Source of the DNA: Cannabis sativa
Taxonomy: Eukaryota; Streptophyta; Magnoliopsida; Rosales; Cannabaceae
Direction of reading: 5' to 3'
DNA: 64,000 bases
Assembly (NCBI RefSeq): GCF_029168945.1
Contig: NC_083606.1
Coordinates: 14,782,041 to 14,846,040, forward strand
In this document: piece after piece, positions 45,593 to 56,474 of the stretch
How positions within the stretch are numbered: the stretch's first letter is position 1
How the letters are laid out: each line of letters begins with the position of its first letter
Program-made: the position numbers and the translations under genes
The notes under the pieces: generated by a model
Told to the model about the DNA's origin: nothing
Database searches by the model: none
What the model saw: only the letters and a program-made list of their open reading frames with translations

Positions 45593-46045
45593 TGGCATCA
45601 CAGTTTTTCCTTTTCTTATCTGTTTTTAATTGAACAATCTTAAAATTAATATAATATAATATATATATATTTATATATATATTTATGTATTTATGTATCA
45701 CATGAACTTGGAAATTAATGCGTGTAAGATATATGTAGTTCTATGTAGAACATCCCAATCAGTTGTATAATTTATAACATATAGCAGTCTAGCTTAATTA
45801 TTTTTTGCCAACAAGACACAACTTTAGTTATAGTTATACTTTGCTCTCATATTTAATTTATTATTTTTTGTCACATTACACTGCCTTAAGTGTATACTAG
45901 ATAAGTTAATGTGCTTAATATTATTTGATTTTTTTATTTTTTTAATTTTAATTATGATATAAATTTTTTTAAAAAAAATACAAGTAAAAGAAAAAACATA
46001 CATTAAAATTCCTCATAATTTCAAAAGTAAATAATAATATACACT
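45593..46045. other. 3' flank of the Aux/IAA gene
   Basis: AT-rich. No second gene and no clear poly-A signal beyond generic AATAAT-like strings. Confidence 0.5.
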
Positions 46046-46342
46046 GGCATTTGGTTAGAGGTAATGAAATGGAATGGAAAGGAAATGAATGGAAACAATT
46101 TTCATTCTATTCCTTTGTTTGGTTGTATATTAAAGTGTTGGAATGTCATTCCAATGGAATGACCTTTCTACCATTTTGGTGGAATGATAATTCCATTTTG
46201 AAATGGAAGGAAAGACCATTCCAATATATGATAAGAAAAAAAATTAATAATTTTTTCATCAATTTTTTTTTTCTGTATTTTAATTTTATTCTCATTCTCA
46301 TTTCCATTTTTATATTTTCATTCCTCTCAACCAAACGCTACC
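46046..46342. mobile_element. Tourist-like MITE
   Basis: GGCATTTGGTTAGAGG at the left pairs imperfectly with CCTCTCAACCAAACGCTACC at the right. Such TTTGGTT ends are typical of PIF/Harbinger-derived MITEs. The interior is rich in GGAATG and CATTCC repeats. It has a relative at 28122. I found no clear 3-bp target duplication. Confidence 0.65.
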
Positions 46343-46765
46343 TAATAAATATAAGTATGTTAGGATAATATATATTAATTATAATTTATAAATATTATTA
46401 TTTAATACTATAATAGATAATTCTCTAAAAAAAAATACTAGATAAAGCCGTAAATGGGTAAATAATTAAATTATATTATTAAATTATAAAATATATCACT
46501 ATTTTTTTATTATTTTAAATTACAAAAGTAAATCAAATAAAAAAAGAAGATTTAAATTATTTCATTTAAATTAATATAATTGTGAAACTTAGAAATTTAG
46601 ACATTTCACTTATAAGTTATAACCAGTTTTAACTCCTAAACATTAAGAACTAGAAAAAAAAGAAAGTAATATGGAATGAGACAATTTCACTAGTTAAGGA
46701 ATGCTGTAGAGAAACACCAAGATGGAAGAAACAATTTGAAAGTTAGAATCGTGAATACAGGAGTA

Positions 46766-46824
46766 ATATCCCGAATATGTTTAGGTAAATTTCGAGAACG
46801 AAATTTCCAGAAGAAGGGGATGGT
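46766..46824 (+). pseudogene. Tail of a Gypsy pol and its PPT
   Basis: The plus strand has the typical chromovirus pol end, AATTTCGAGAACGAAATTTC, followed by the purine run AGAAGAAGGGGATGG just before an LTR start. This shows that a Gypsy element on the plus strand was truncated here. Confidence 0.6.
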
Positions 46825-47310
46825 TGTAATATCCTGAAAACCTAATTATGAATAATTAGGATTTATTATATATTATGGGTTAATTAAGTAGTAATGAGTA
46901 GGATTATGATCCTGTTAACGTAATTTAACATAAATTATAAATTTTACTATAAGTGGATAAATAAGCGTAATTTATTAATTACAGAGATTTAATTAGAATA
47001 TGTGGATATAATATAAGTTATTTGTGAAATAAAAATATTTTTAAGTTCGGCGACCTTGAAGACCCGATAAGTGAATTAATAGGCATAATTTATTAATTAC
47101 GAAAATTTAATTAAAAAAAATATTGATATAATATAAGTTATTTTATGAAATAAAAATATTATAAGGTTCGACGAACTTAGAGATTAGATTAGAGGTCAAA
47201 AATATCACAATGGTTTTAGTTAATAATATTAATGTGATTATTGAAATAAATCGATTTCAAGAATATCAATGTATTTTAAGGTACTCAGAGTTGACCAAAT
47301 ACCTTAAAAT
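46825..47310 (+). mobile_element. Gypsy 3' LTR fragment with duplicated block
   Basis: It starts TGTAATATCCTGAAAACC directly after the PPT. Two related blocks of about 110 bases, at about 46968-47075 and 47085-47190, each run from GCATAATTTATTAATTAC-like sequence to AAGTTCGGCGA-like sequence. The right end was not found. Confidence 0.55.
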
Positions 47311-49424
47311 TAGATTTCTTAATAGTTAAAAAATGATAAGATAACTATTAATAATAAATTTTTTATTAATATTATTATTATTATTATTAAATGTTATTCT
47401 TATTATTTTAATATATATTATACATATATATATCATGTTTTAAAAAATATATCAATTAAGTAATATATATATACATATAGCAATTCAAAAATAATTACTA
47501 AATTTGGGTGCTGTAATTTTGTTTGTGCAATCCAACTCATTGATTTATCAAAAAAAAAAAAAAAAAAATAATTACTAAAAAAAACTACATGATCATTAAT
47601 AATTATGTAACCTAATTATAATCCTCCACACAATTTACTATCAACCTTTAGAAAATGAGTGAGCTTTAGACCATAACCCAAATGACTTGAAGATTTTTTT
47701 TCCCATAGGTTGATCAAACCTGTAAAAAAATAATATAAAGTGATAAGTTTTTTCTATTATTTAATACTATCAAAAGCCAACTTTTTTTTTGACGTAATAT
47801 TAAGAGCCAACTTAAAATGGCTACCTAAAGTGTAAAAAACTCCCTAGAGTGGGTCATTATAAACAGTTCCTACTTACATAATGAATAAAATAGAGAAACA
47901 ACATTAATATTTAATACTATATTATTTCACTGTAAAAAACGAAATAATATAGCTAAATTTTTATGACAAAAGCACCCTGTTAGAAACCAGAACAATAGTA
48001 ACTCCATCCCAATTACATATAGCAAAAAAAAAAAAATATTCAAGTTTAAAAGTGGAGAATACCTAACAAAGAGGAAATAAAACTAAAATAAATAAATAAG
48101 TTATTTTCTCAGAATTTCTAATTATTTGGTGTAGAGAAATTAATAAGGAAATTCTCTTTTTCAATTAATGCAGCAGTACACTTAGTATTAAGAGTAAGTC
48201 CCACATTGCTAATGTGTAGAAATAAATTGTGATATATAAAATGAATGGACTACTCCTTCCATTGCCAATTAATTTGGAGATAGAACTCCATGTCCACTGC
48301 CTGTTCTAATTCTTTTTTCGACCATTAAGCTTGTCAGTAAGATCGAAGGGAATTACTACTACTCATAGAAGTCACCTATAAGATAATGGATTTTGTGTAT
48401 CCTTTGCCTGCAATTTGTTTCAATGCAAAAAATAACAATTATCAGTGGCACGGTGCATGGCCTAGTAGCTCAAAATAAAAGGTTTGATCATACTGTTTAA
48501 CTTAGCCCCTCATGCTAGCATTCTCACTCATTAACTATATATGTATCTCTTATGTCATAATTCTCACTCGTTGTCAGGTTTACTAAGAAAATAATAAGTC
48601 GATCAGAAAAAACAAAAACTCCAACAACAAGCATAAGTAATTGAGATTAAACTAGCAAAATCAAAGAACAAATTTCCATATGCAATGACACACAAAAATT
48701 CACAAGTGAAGCAAAAACACAATGAAAGAAAAAGAAAATGTAATAATAAAACAAAATTTACCCACATTTTTATTGACTTTAACTGAAGTGGTGCAAAATC
48801 AAAAGGATAAAAAACATTAAGAGAAAAACATGAAACAAATAGCTTTAACTAAAGAAGTGAAATCTTACATTCAAGTCATTGCAATAATGAATTGCAAAAC
48901 CATTAGTACTATATGCAGTTCGACTGTGTTAAGTAGTAACCACTAATAAGCAACATAATTATAATTTTAGTAAATATATATATTTCAATAGCCTTAATTT
49001 AGATCATTACTAATAAAGCCACAACATCATTTAATAATTTAGCATTATCTCTCCTAACAAACTCTTCACAATTCAGCAATGAAAATAGAAATGTTCCAGA
49101 TAGAGATGGAAAAAAATGATTAAAAACCAGATTATAAAGAGGATGTATCCAATATAGTTGTAGCTCAAAACTCAATAGTGTCCTGAAAATAAGAGACTCC
49201 AGACAAGCCTATTATGTATCCACGTATAATTCAACTCTATGTAACTAAGCTTACATACTACTAAAATCTACTTTTATTTACCAACCCTAACTACCTATAA
49301 TTCTAAACTAACTTCAACCCCAATTGAACTACCAAACTATATAGTTTAAATTTTTCTTATAATATATACTCCAATTTTTCTATGTTGAATAGTTTATTCT
49401 AAATTCAAAATCCCTTGTACGTAA
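47311..49424. other. AT-rich non-coding DNA
   Basis: There are simple repeats (ATT near 47370, an A-run near 47550). AAGTCCCACATTGCTAATGTGTAG at about 48196 resembles a common plant repeat motif. No gene or element is supported. Confidence 0.5.
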
Positions 49425-49688
49425 TGTTGCGATAGAAACAAAGTGAAAGAGAGATTGAAAGAGAAAGAGAGAAAACTAAATTCATTGATTAAAGAAATGG
49501 TAATTACAAGAGGTATATATATACAAGGAGATAAGAAGAGAACAGAGTAAAATCACTAAAAGAAACCAACATAACTAATTGAACTAATCACCTAAATACA
49601 CGGTAGATACTAACTAATATGCTAACTGGAATAACAGATCATAGTATCAGGTAAATAACAAAATAACAATAAACCAGTAAACTTGATA
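49425..49688 (-). repeat. 3' LTR of the short-LTR Copia
   Basis: It is 264 bases long and pairs with 56211-56474, differing by a few single bases such as GAAACAAAG against GAAAAAAAG. The inner end reads TATCAAG on the sense strand rather than a canonical TG. Confidence 0.88.
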
Positions 49689-49703
49689 TCCCCCCCTCAA
49701 GAT
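49689..49703 (-). other. PPT of the short-LTR Copia
   Basis: The sense strand reads CATCTTGAGGGGGGG just before the LTR. The last pol codons and the stop (49697-49699) overlap the purine run. Confidence 0.85.
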
Positions 49704-50451
49704 GGACTGTAGATATCATAAACAGCCATCTTGCGAATATGGGATGATAAAATGGTAGAGGGGAGAGGCTTTGTAAAAGCGTCTGCTAATTGTAATGTGG
49801 TGTTGACTGGTATTAGGCGAATAGTTGAAGCTTTAATCTTTTCCCGAATGAAGTGACAGTCGAGATCAATATGCTTGGTTCGTTCGTGAAAGGTCGGATT
49901 ATTGGCGATATGTATGGCTGACTGATTATCACAATAAATGAAGGCAGGGGCAGGTTGATTGATTTGGAAATCAGTTAAATGATATTGAATCCAAGTTATT
50001 TCACTGCTGGTGCTAGCAAGAGCACGATACTCAGCCTCTGCAGAGCTCTTAGAAACAGTGGTTTGTTTCTTAGTTTTCCATGAAATGAGACAATCTCCTA
50101 TGAATATGCAAAAACCAGTAACCGATCATCTCGTGGTAGGACAAGCAGCCCAGTCCGAATCGGAGAAGCCCCAGAGATGTAAAGAGGATTTGGAGCTATA
50201 AAGAAGACCTTGTCCGGGGCTGCCCTTGAGATATCTGAGTAAATGGTGGATGGCTTGCATGTGTGTGGTGCGAGGAGATGACATAAACTAGCTCAAGGTG
50301 TTGACGGCAAATGTTATATCAGGTCTTGAAAGTGTTAGGTAGAGAAGTCTGCCTATAAGTTGTCTGTACGATGAAGGATCATCAAGTAGTTGTCCCTGTT
50401 CAGCGTCGAGTTTTGTTCTTGGATCCATTGGGGTCTTTGCAGGCTTACTGC
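49697..50451 (-). pseudogene. Copia pol C-terminal part: end of RT and RNase H
   Basis: This continues the gag-pol frame broken at 52321, in phase after the GCAGT duplication. It holds the RT end (YRQLIGRLLYLTLSRPDI) and RNase H motifs SDSDWA, KSSAEAEYRAL, YCDNQSA, HERTKHID and ADAFTKPLP. Two in-frame stops are visible: TAG at 50288-50290 (after NTLS) and TGA at 50126-50128 (before SVTGFC). RNase H removes the RNA template during copying; here the frame is dead. Confidence 0.9.
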
Positions 50452-52320
50452 TGTTGGAATTTATTTTACCAGGATCTTAGATCTACTCACAAGTATGTTT
50501 ATTAACACCCTAAATATGAACTTTCTAAAACGATAAAATAAACACATATAAAGTTTAAGAAACCTTACATTGGGTGCAGCGGAATTAAATGACTCCTTCC
50601 GTTCAGATATCTAGACCTTGATTCCTTTCTGTAGCAGAGCATAATCAATATCTGAACCTGGATCTCTTTCTCTGAATCTTTGATGCTGTAACCTCCTTCT
50701 TGCTGAAAGTCTTTCTTCACGATCTTCCTCACTATGATTGAGGTATCACTTGCTGTGTGTGGGCACTACTCATACACTAAGGATTTCGAAATTCAAGAGG
50801 AAGAGAGAGAGTGGGTTCGGCCAAAGATAGGGAGAGAGAGAGAGGCTCAGTTTTTTCTGAATCAGAAGTGTCAGAAGAAAAGTGTAATTTTCCTGAAGCC
50901 TTCACTATCTATTTATAGCATTCCACTAGGGTTAGGTTTGAATTATTTGGCATTACAATAATGAAAATATCAGAGGGAAAAACCCTACAATAGTGGCCGG
51001 CCCTACACAGTGGATTTGGGCCTCACTTTTTGCAATTTTGCAGTTTTATCTTTTCTGCATCTGATTTTCTCAAAAACGCCAATTTTCTAATTCAACCATT
51101 TAAATGCCAATTCTAACTATTTAATAACTATAAATAATTATTAAATAATATTGTCATTTATCATATTTATTAATTGAACCATACAAAGTATCATAATTAA
51201 CAAATATGCCCCTATAAACTCTTTCTTTACAATTTCGCCCTTACTTAGTGAAAAATTCACAAATAGACATAGTCTAAATTGAGAATTATAATTGATTAAT
51301 CAAAACTAATTACATGAGTCTTACAAGCAATATTATCTCAACTAGTGCGGGGACCATGGGTCTATATAACCGAGCTTCCAATAAGTAGATCAAGAATTTA
51401 GCACTAAAATTCACTAACTTATTAATTCTTCGTTGAATTTACGCATAGAACTTAGAATTGCACTCTCAGTATATAGAATGCTCTATATGTTCCACCATAT
51501 AGACACGTCATTAGTTATCCATTGTTATAATCCTAATGTGATCAATGATCCTCTATATGAATGATCTACACTGTAAAGGGATTAGATTACCGTTACACCC
51601 TACAATGTATTTATTCCTTAAAACACTTGACCCCGTATAAATGATATTTCAGCTTATGTGAAATGAGTACTCCACCATTTATGTTCGTTTGGTCAAGCTT
51701 GAAGGAGATCATCCTTTGCTTACTATTCGCCAGATAGAAGCTATAGATTCCATGTTTATGATAGCGCTCCCACTCAATTGCACTACCGTGTTCCCAAAAT
51801 GTACATATCACCCAGACCTAAAAGTAGGCTTAACTAACAAATCAAAGAACACGAATAGCCTTTCAAGATTGCGCCTAATCATAACAGGATTAAGATCATT
51901 TGATCTAGGATCAACTAGGCTATATTGACTTGAATAGATATTACGGTAAGTTTAATAAATCTAAGTCAAAGTTCAATATCGGTCCCTTCCGATGCATACT
52001 CCATGCATCCAACCTGAGAACATAGCAATTCTCCAAATGCAAGTAAACTCTGTTGTGGATTATCATATCAGTAAAACCCTATGTCTGATAAATCTAGGAA
52101 ACTTTATTCACATAGTCATGTTTACTTTCCAATGTGTTGACGGCACAATAAAGAGGATCAAGTATGTGAAAAGGGTTTCAGATGAATTTATACATTATTT
52201 ACATATAATCATGAAATAAATCATGTGAACCATGCAACATTAAATGTTATTTCTGATCTATATTAATAAGCAAATCTGATTATATTGAAATGAGTTTTAT
52301 TTAGGGCATAAAACCCAACA
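50452..52320 (-). mobile_element. Solo LTR-A inside the Copia pol
   Basis: It is 1869 bases long, from TGTTGGAATT to AAACCCAACA. A perfect target duplication ACTGC lies at 50447-50451 and 52321-52325, with host pol sequence on both sides. There is no internal element region, so it formed by LTR-LTR recombination. The strand is that of the lost parent element, inferred from the complete copy at 3087. Confidence 0.92.
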
Positions 52321-55300
52321 ACTGCCTGTGTATCCAGTGTCTTCGAGAAGTTGGAGAGTATATTTGCGTTGAGATAAGAACACTCCTTCATCGGATCTAG
52401 CAATTTCAAAGCCCAGAAAATATTTGAGTGGACCCAAGGCTTTTAGTTGAAATTGTGCATTGAGGGAGTCTTGCACTTGTTGTAGAAGATGAATGTTCGG
52501 GCCAGTGATGATAATATCATCGACATAAACGAGTAGTGCGATGAATGTGTCATTGGTACCTCGTGTGAATAGAGTGTAGTCGGCTGTTGATTGAGAAAAA
52601 CCTGCTGTTAGAAGAGCATCAGAGAGCTTCTTATACCATTGTCTTGAAGATTGTTTGAGACCATATATGGATTTATGAAGTTTGCAAACAAGGTTGGGGC
52701 TGTCCTCTGTGGTAGAAGGAGAAAATCCAGGGGGCAATGCCATGTAAACTTCTTCTTGGAGATCTCCATTGAGGAAAGCGTTGTTGATGTCAATTTGTAA
52801 AGTGGGCCATTGCTTGATGGAGGAAATGGCTAGTAGTAATTTGAAGGTTACAATCTTTGCTACGGGAGAGAAAGTATCGAAGAAGTCCAATCCTTCTTGT
52901 TGACTGTAACCTTGAGCAACTAATCTTGCTTTGCATCGTTCAACGGATCCATCACTGTTGAACTTGATCTTGTATACCCAACGGCAGCCAATCACTCTTC
53001 TATTAGGAGGGAGTTTCACCACAGTCCATGTCTTGTTTCGAAGAAGAGCATATATCTCAGTGTTCATAGCATCGTTCCACACTTTATGTTGTCTAGCTTG
53101 GTTGTAATTTCTTGGTTCGAAAAGGGCAGTAACTGCAAGAACAAAGGCTTTGTGAGATTTAGATAGCTTATCATAAGAAAGAAACTTTGATAGAGAGTGT
53201 GGTGTGGATGATTGATCTTGTATGATAGAGTGACACTCATAGTCTCTGAGATATGTTGGGGGCCGAGTTGTTCTCGTTGTTCTTCTTGGTAGATCATGAG
53301 TTGAGGAGTCGTGAGGGATGTTGCTGTTGGGTGAAGCTGGAACCGTGTCAGGGATAAGAGGAGAGTCCTGAGAAGGGCTGGTATCCTGAGATGATTGGGT
53401 CTGCATATTTGAAGGTATGACAGCAACAGTGTTTTCTGAAAGATCAATAGCAGCAGTCCCTTCTGGTATAGCAGCAATCCCTTCTGGTATAGCAGCAGTA
53501 GGACTATCAGTATAATTTTCTGCAGAGAAATCACTTATGTTTGTGTTAGATATATTAGAAGATGGAAAAACTAAATGAGAGAAAGGATTGACACCAATAT
53601 CAGATTTATTAAGAGTCTGAAAAGGGAAAATATTTTCATGGAAAGTCACATTTCTTGATATGAAAATTTGTTTGTCATTCAAGTCATAAAGTTTGTAACC
53701 TTTGATGCCTTGTGGATACCCTATAAAAACACATGGTTTTGCTCTTGGGGCAAACTTGGTACGATTAGCAGTAAGAGTGCAAGCAAAAGCAAGACAACCA
53801 AAGTTTCTGAGATTAGAATAATCAGGTGCATTGCCAAATAGTAACTCAAAAGGTGTCTTGTTTTTAAGAAGAGGAGTAGGAGTTCTATTTATTAAAAAAA
53901 CAGCTGTCATAATACACTCAGACCAGAATTTTATTGGCATTTTTGCTTGAAAGAAAAGAGCACGAGCCACATTTAATAGGTGTTGATGTTTTCTTTCAGC
54001 AATCGCGTTTTGTTCAGGGGTCTCTACACAGGTAAAATCATGCATGATTCCAAGTTGTGCAAAGAGATTCTTGAACACAAGTTCAGGAGCATTGTCTGAA
54101 CGAAATTTCTTGACAGTGCATTGAAATTGAGTCTTAACATAAGATAAAAATTGAGGTATTATTTCAATAACATCGGATTTATGTTTTAGAAGATAAATCC
54201 ATGTGAATCTAGTGAGATCATCAACCAAAGTGAGAAAGTACTTGTAATTAGAATGAGAACTAATGTGGTAAGGTCCCCAAGTATCACAGTGGACAATATC
54301 GAATTTATTGACAGCAAAAGCATTCTTATTAGGAAAAGGAAGCTTTCTTTGTTTTGCTAAAGGGAAAATATAACAAGGTTCATTTTTATGTAAAGAGCTA
54401 ACATTACAGTCTATTTTGTCACTTAGAAGGGCAAGTGTTTTTTGAGATGGATGTCCCAATCTTGAGTGCCAAAGTTCAGCAGTCACAGAGAAAGCATAGG
54501 AATCTTTGGTTGAAGCATCCATTACATAGAGTCCATTGATGGCCTTACCTCTGCCAATCTCCCTCTGGTTGTGCTTGTCCTGAATAGAGAAATTGTTAGA
54601 CTTAAATTTTACTGAAATAGAACCACTATTAGTGAGGCTGCTGACCGAAATGATATTGTATTTAAAATTAGGAACATACAGTACATTAGTCAAAGTAAGA
54701 TACTTATTTACTGCTATGGAACCGCTTTGATGAACAAACAAAGAATCATTGTTAGGAAGGATTAACCTGGTCTTACACATATTGGAAACATATTGAAACA
54801 TTTTAATGTTGTTGCATATGTGTTGGGTAGTCCCCGAATCTATTATCCAGGAACCATTATCATGAGTAATATAATGGTGAGATAACACGATACCTGTTGA
54901 TCCTGAAGAGGAACTAGGATCGGTGTTTGGCATACCCGTTTGTTGACTGGCAAGGAGATTCAATAGTTGCTGATATTGCAGGGCATTTAGCTGAGGTAAA
55001 AAGGTGTGTCCTTCATCATTATAATTTTTAGAATCCGTGCTGGTTTGGACTTGATTAGCCGAAGCATCCTTAGATTTGTTGTTCTTGAATCCTGGAGGAT
55101 ATCCATGGATCTTGTAACATTTCTCAATGGTATGTCCAAGCATGTTACAATGTGTGCAAAAGGGCCTATTTTTCTTCGAAGAATGATGCTTGGAGGCTTG
55201 AGTATCGGCTTTTGAGTTGGTATTCCTATCTGATTGGAAAGCAAAAGCCATGTTAGTATTGGAATCATTTCCAGAAGAGAGATTACCCTTTTGGTTTTCT

Positions 55301-56040
55301 TCTTGGGTGACAAGATGAAAAACCCGATTTGCTTCTGGCATAGGATCCATCAAAAGAATGCTGCTGCGAATCTGAGAGAAATGGTCTGAAAGTCCCATCA
55401 AGAATGACATGATGTACTCCATGTGGTGGTGTTCTTGAAGCCTTTTTACACCACCACAAGTGCATCCATTGCAGGTACAATTGGGTCTATAATTGGACAA
55501 TTCTTCCCATATCGTTTTCAGTCGAGTGTAATACATACTTATGGTTTGATTTTCTTGACGAAGATTCATCAAACTCTTCCTCAGATTGAATATATGTGGA
55601 CCATTTTGTTGGTGAAATCTGATTTTCAAATCTGTCCATATAGTAGCTGCAGATTCATCATAAAGCAAACTAGAGGAAATTTCTTTAGAAACGGAATTAA
55701 GAATCCAAGATATAACAATGTTATTGTTTCTTATCCAAGCATTGTAAAGATTATATTCAGAAATATCAGGTTTAGGGATGGAACCATCCAAGAATCCTAA
55801 TTTCTTTTTGACAGAGATTGCTAGTTGCATTGCTCGACTCCATGAAGTGTAATTATCTTGTCCTGTTAGAGGTTGAGAAACCAGAATGTTGCCGGGGTTA
55901 TCGCCGTGGTGAAGGTAATAAGGATCGGAGGGATCTTCAAGAGGATTTCTTGAATTCAGGACCTGATTGCTTCGAGTTGCAGAGATGGAAGAGCCTTGAA
56001 TTTTGGCTTCTGCTCCAGTTTCTTGATCGCCAGTAGACAT
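52321..56040 (-). pseudogene. Copia gag, protease, integrase and most of RT
   Basis: This is a frame of about 1240 codons starting MSTGDQETG. Gag carries the UBN2-type core (YYTRLKTIWEELSNY, near 170) and a CCHC knuckle CTHCNMLGHTIEKC near 300. The protease site IIDSGTTQH follows near 405, with GT in place of the more usual GA. A GAG-pre-integrase block LWHSRLGHPS comes next, then the integrase core with D, D and E in HCDTWGP, RSDNAPE and NAIAERKH. RT spans roughly 970-1220, with WVYKIKFNSDGS, LVAQGYSQ, DINNAFLNGDL and the active site YVDDIIITG. The frame is free of stops up to 52321, where LTR-A begins and adds the tail CWVLCPK. The long intact frame suggests a fairly young insertion. Confidence 0.93.
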
Positions 56041-56199
56041 TCTTGACTATGAAAAGCGCTGGAAAGAATTTCCAGGAAGAAGGGAAGAATTTAGTGAAGG
56101 AGAGATCGAATCAGTACGCCACCATTTCCAGAGAGGAATGCATGGCCTGGTGGGAAGAGGCGGAAGCGTAGAAGATCAGAGGAGAAGTCTGCTTCTCCA

Positions 56200-56210
56200 C
56201 TCTGATACCA
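56200..56210 (-). other. PBS of the short-LTR Copia
   Basis: Directly after the LTR the sense strand reads TGGTATCAGAG, complementary to the 3' end of initiator Met-tRNA. Confidence 0.92.
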
Positions 56211-56474
56211 TGTTGCGATAGAAAAAAAGTGAAAAAGAGATTGAAAGAGAAAGAGAGAAAACTAAATTCATTGATTAAAGAAATGGTAATTACAAGAGGT
56301 ATATATATACAAGGAGATAAGAAGAGAACAGAGTAAAATCACTAAAAGAAACCAACATAACTAATTGAACTAATCACCTAAATACACGGTAGATACTAAC
56401 TAATATGCTAACTGTAATAACAGATCATAGTATCAGGTAAATAACAAAATAACAGTAAACCAGTAAACTTGATA
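56211..56474 (-). repeat. 5' LTR of the short-LTR Copia
   Basis: It is 264 bases long, nearly identical to 49425-49688, ending CTTGATA on the plus strand. The sense strand should carry the promoter, but no clear TATA box was singled out. Confidence 0.9.

Larger units (their letters stand above)
49425..56474 (-). mobile_element. Ty1/Copia element with short LTRs, split by a solo LTR-A
   Basis: LTRs of 264 bases (49425-49688 and 56211-56474) start TGTTGCGATAG and are nearly identical. Flanks CGTAA (49420-49424) and CCTAA (56475-56479) are a likely 5-bp target duplication with one change. An initiator-Met PBS lies next to the right LTR and a G-rich PPT next to the left. The interior encodes gag, protease, integrase, RT and RNase H in one frame on the minus strand, the Copia order. 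It is inactivated by a solo LTR-A at 50452-52320 and two stops in RNase H. Without the insertion it would be about 5.2 kb. Confidence 0.92.

Noticed and set aside
46051..46368. 105-codon frame in the MITE
   Set aside because: It is built of GGAATG repeats of a MITE and a T-rich tail, with no protein signature.
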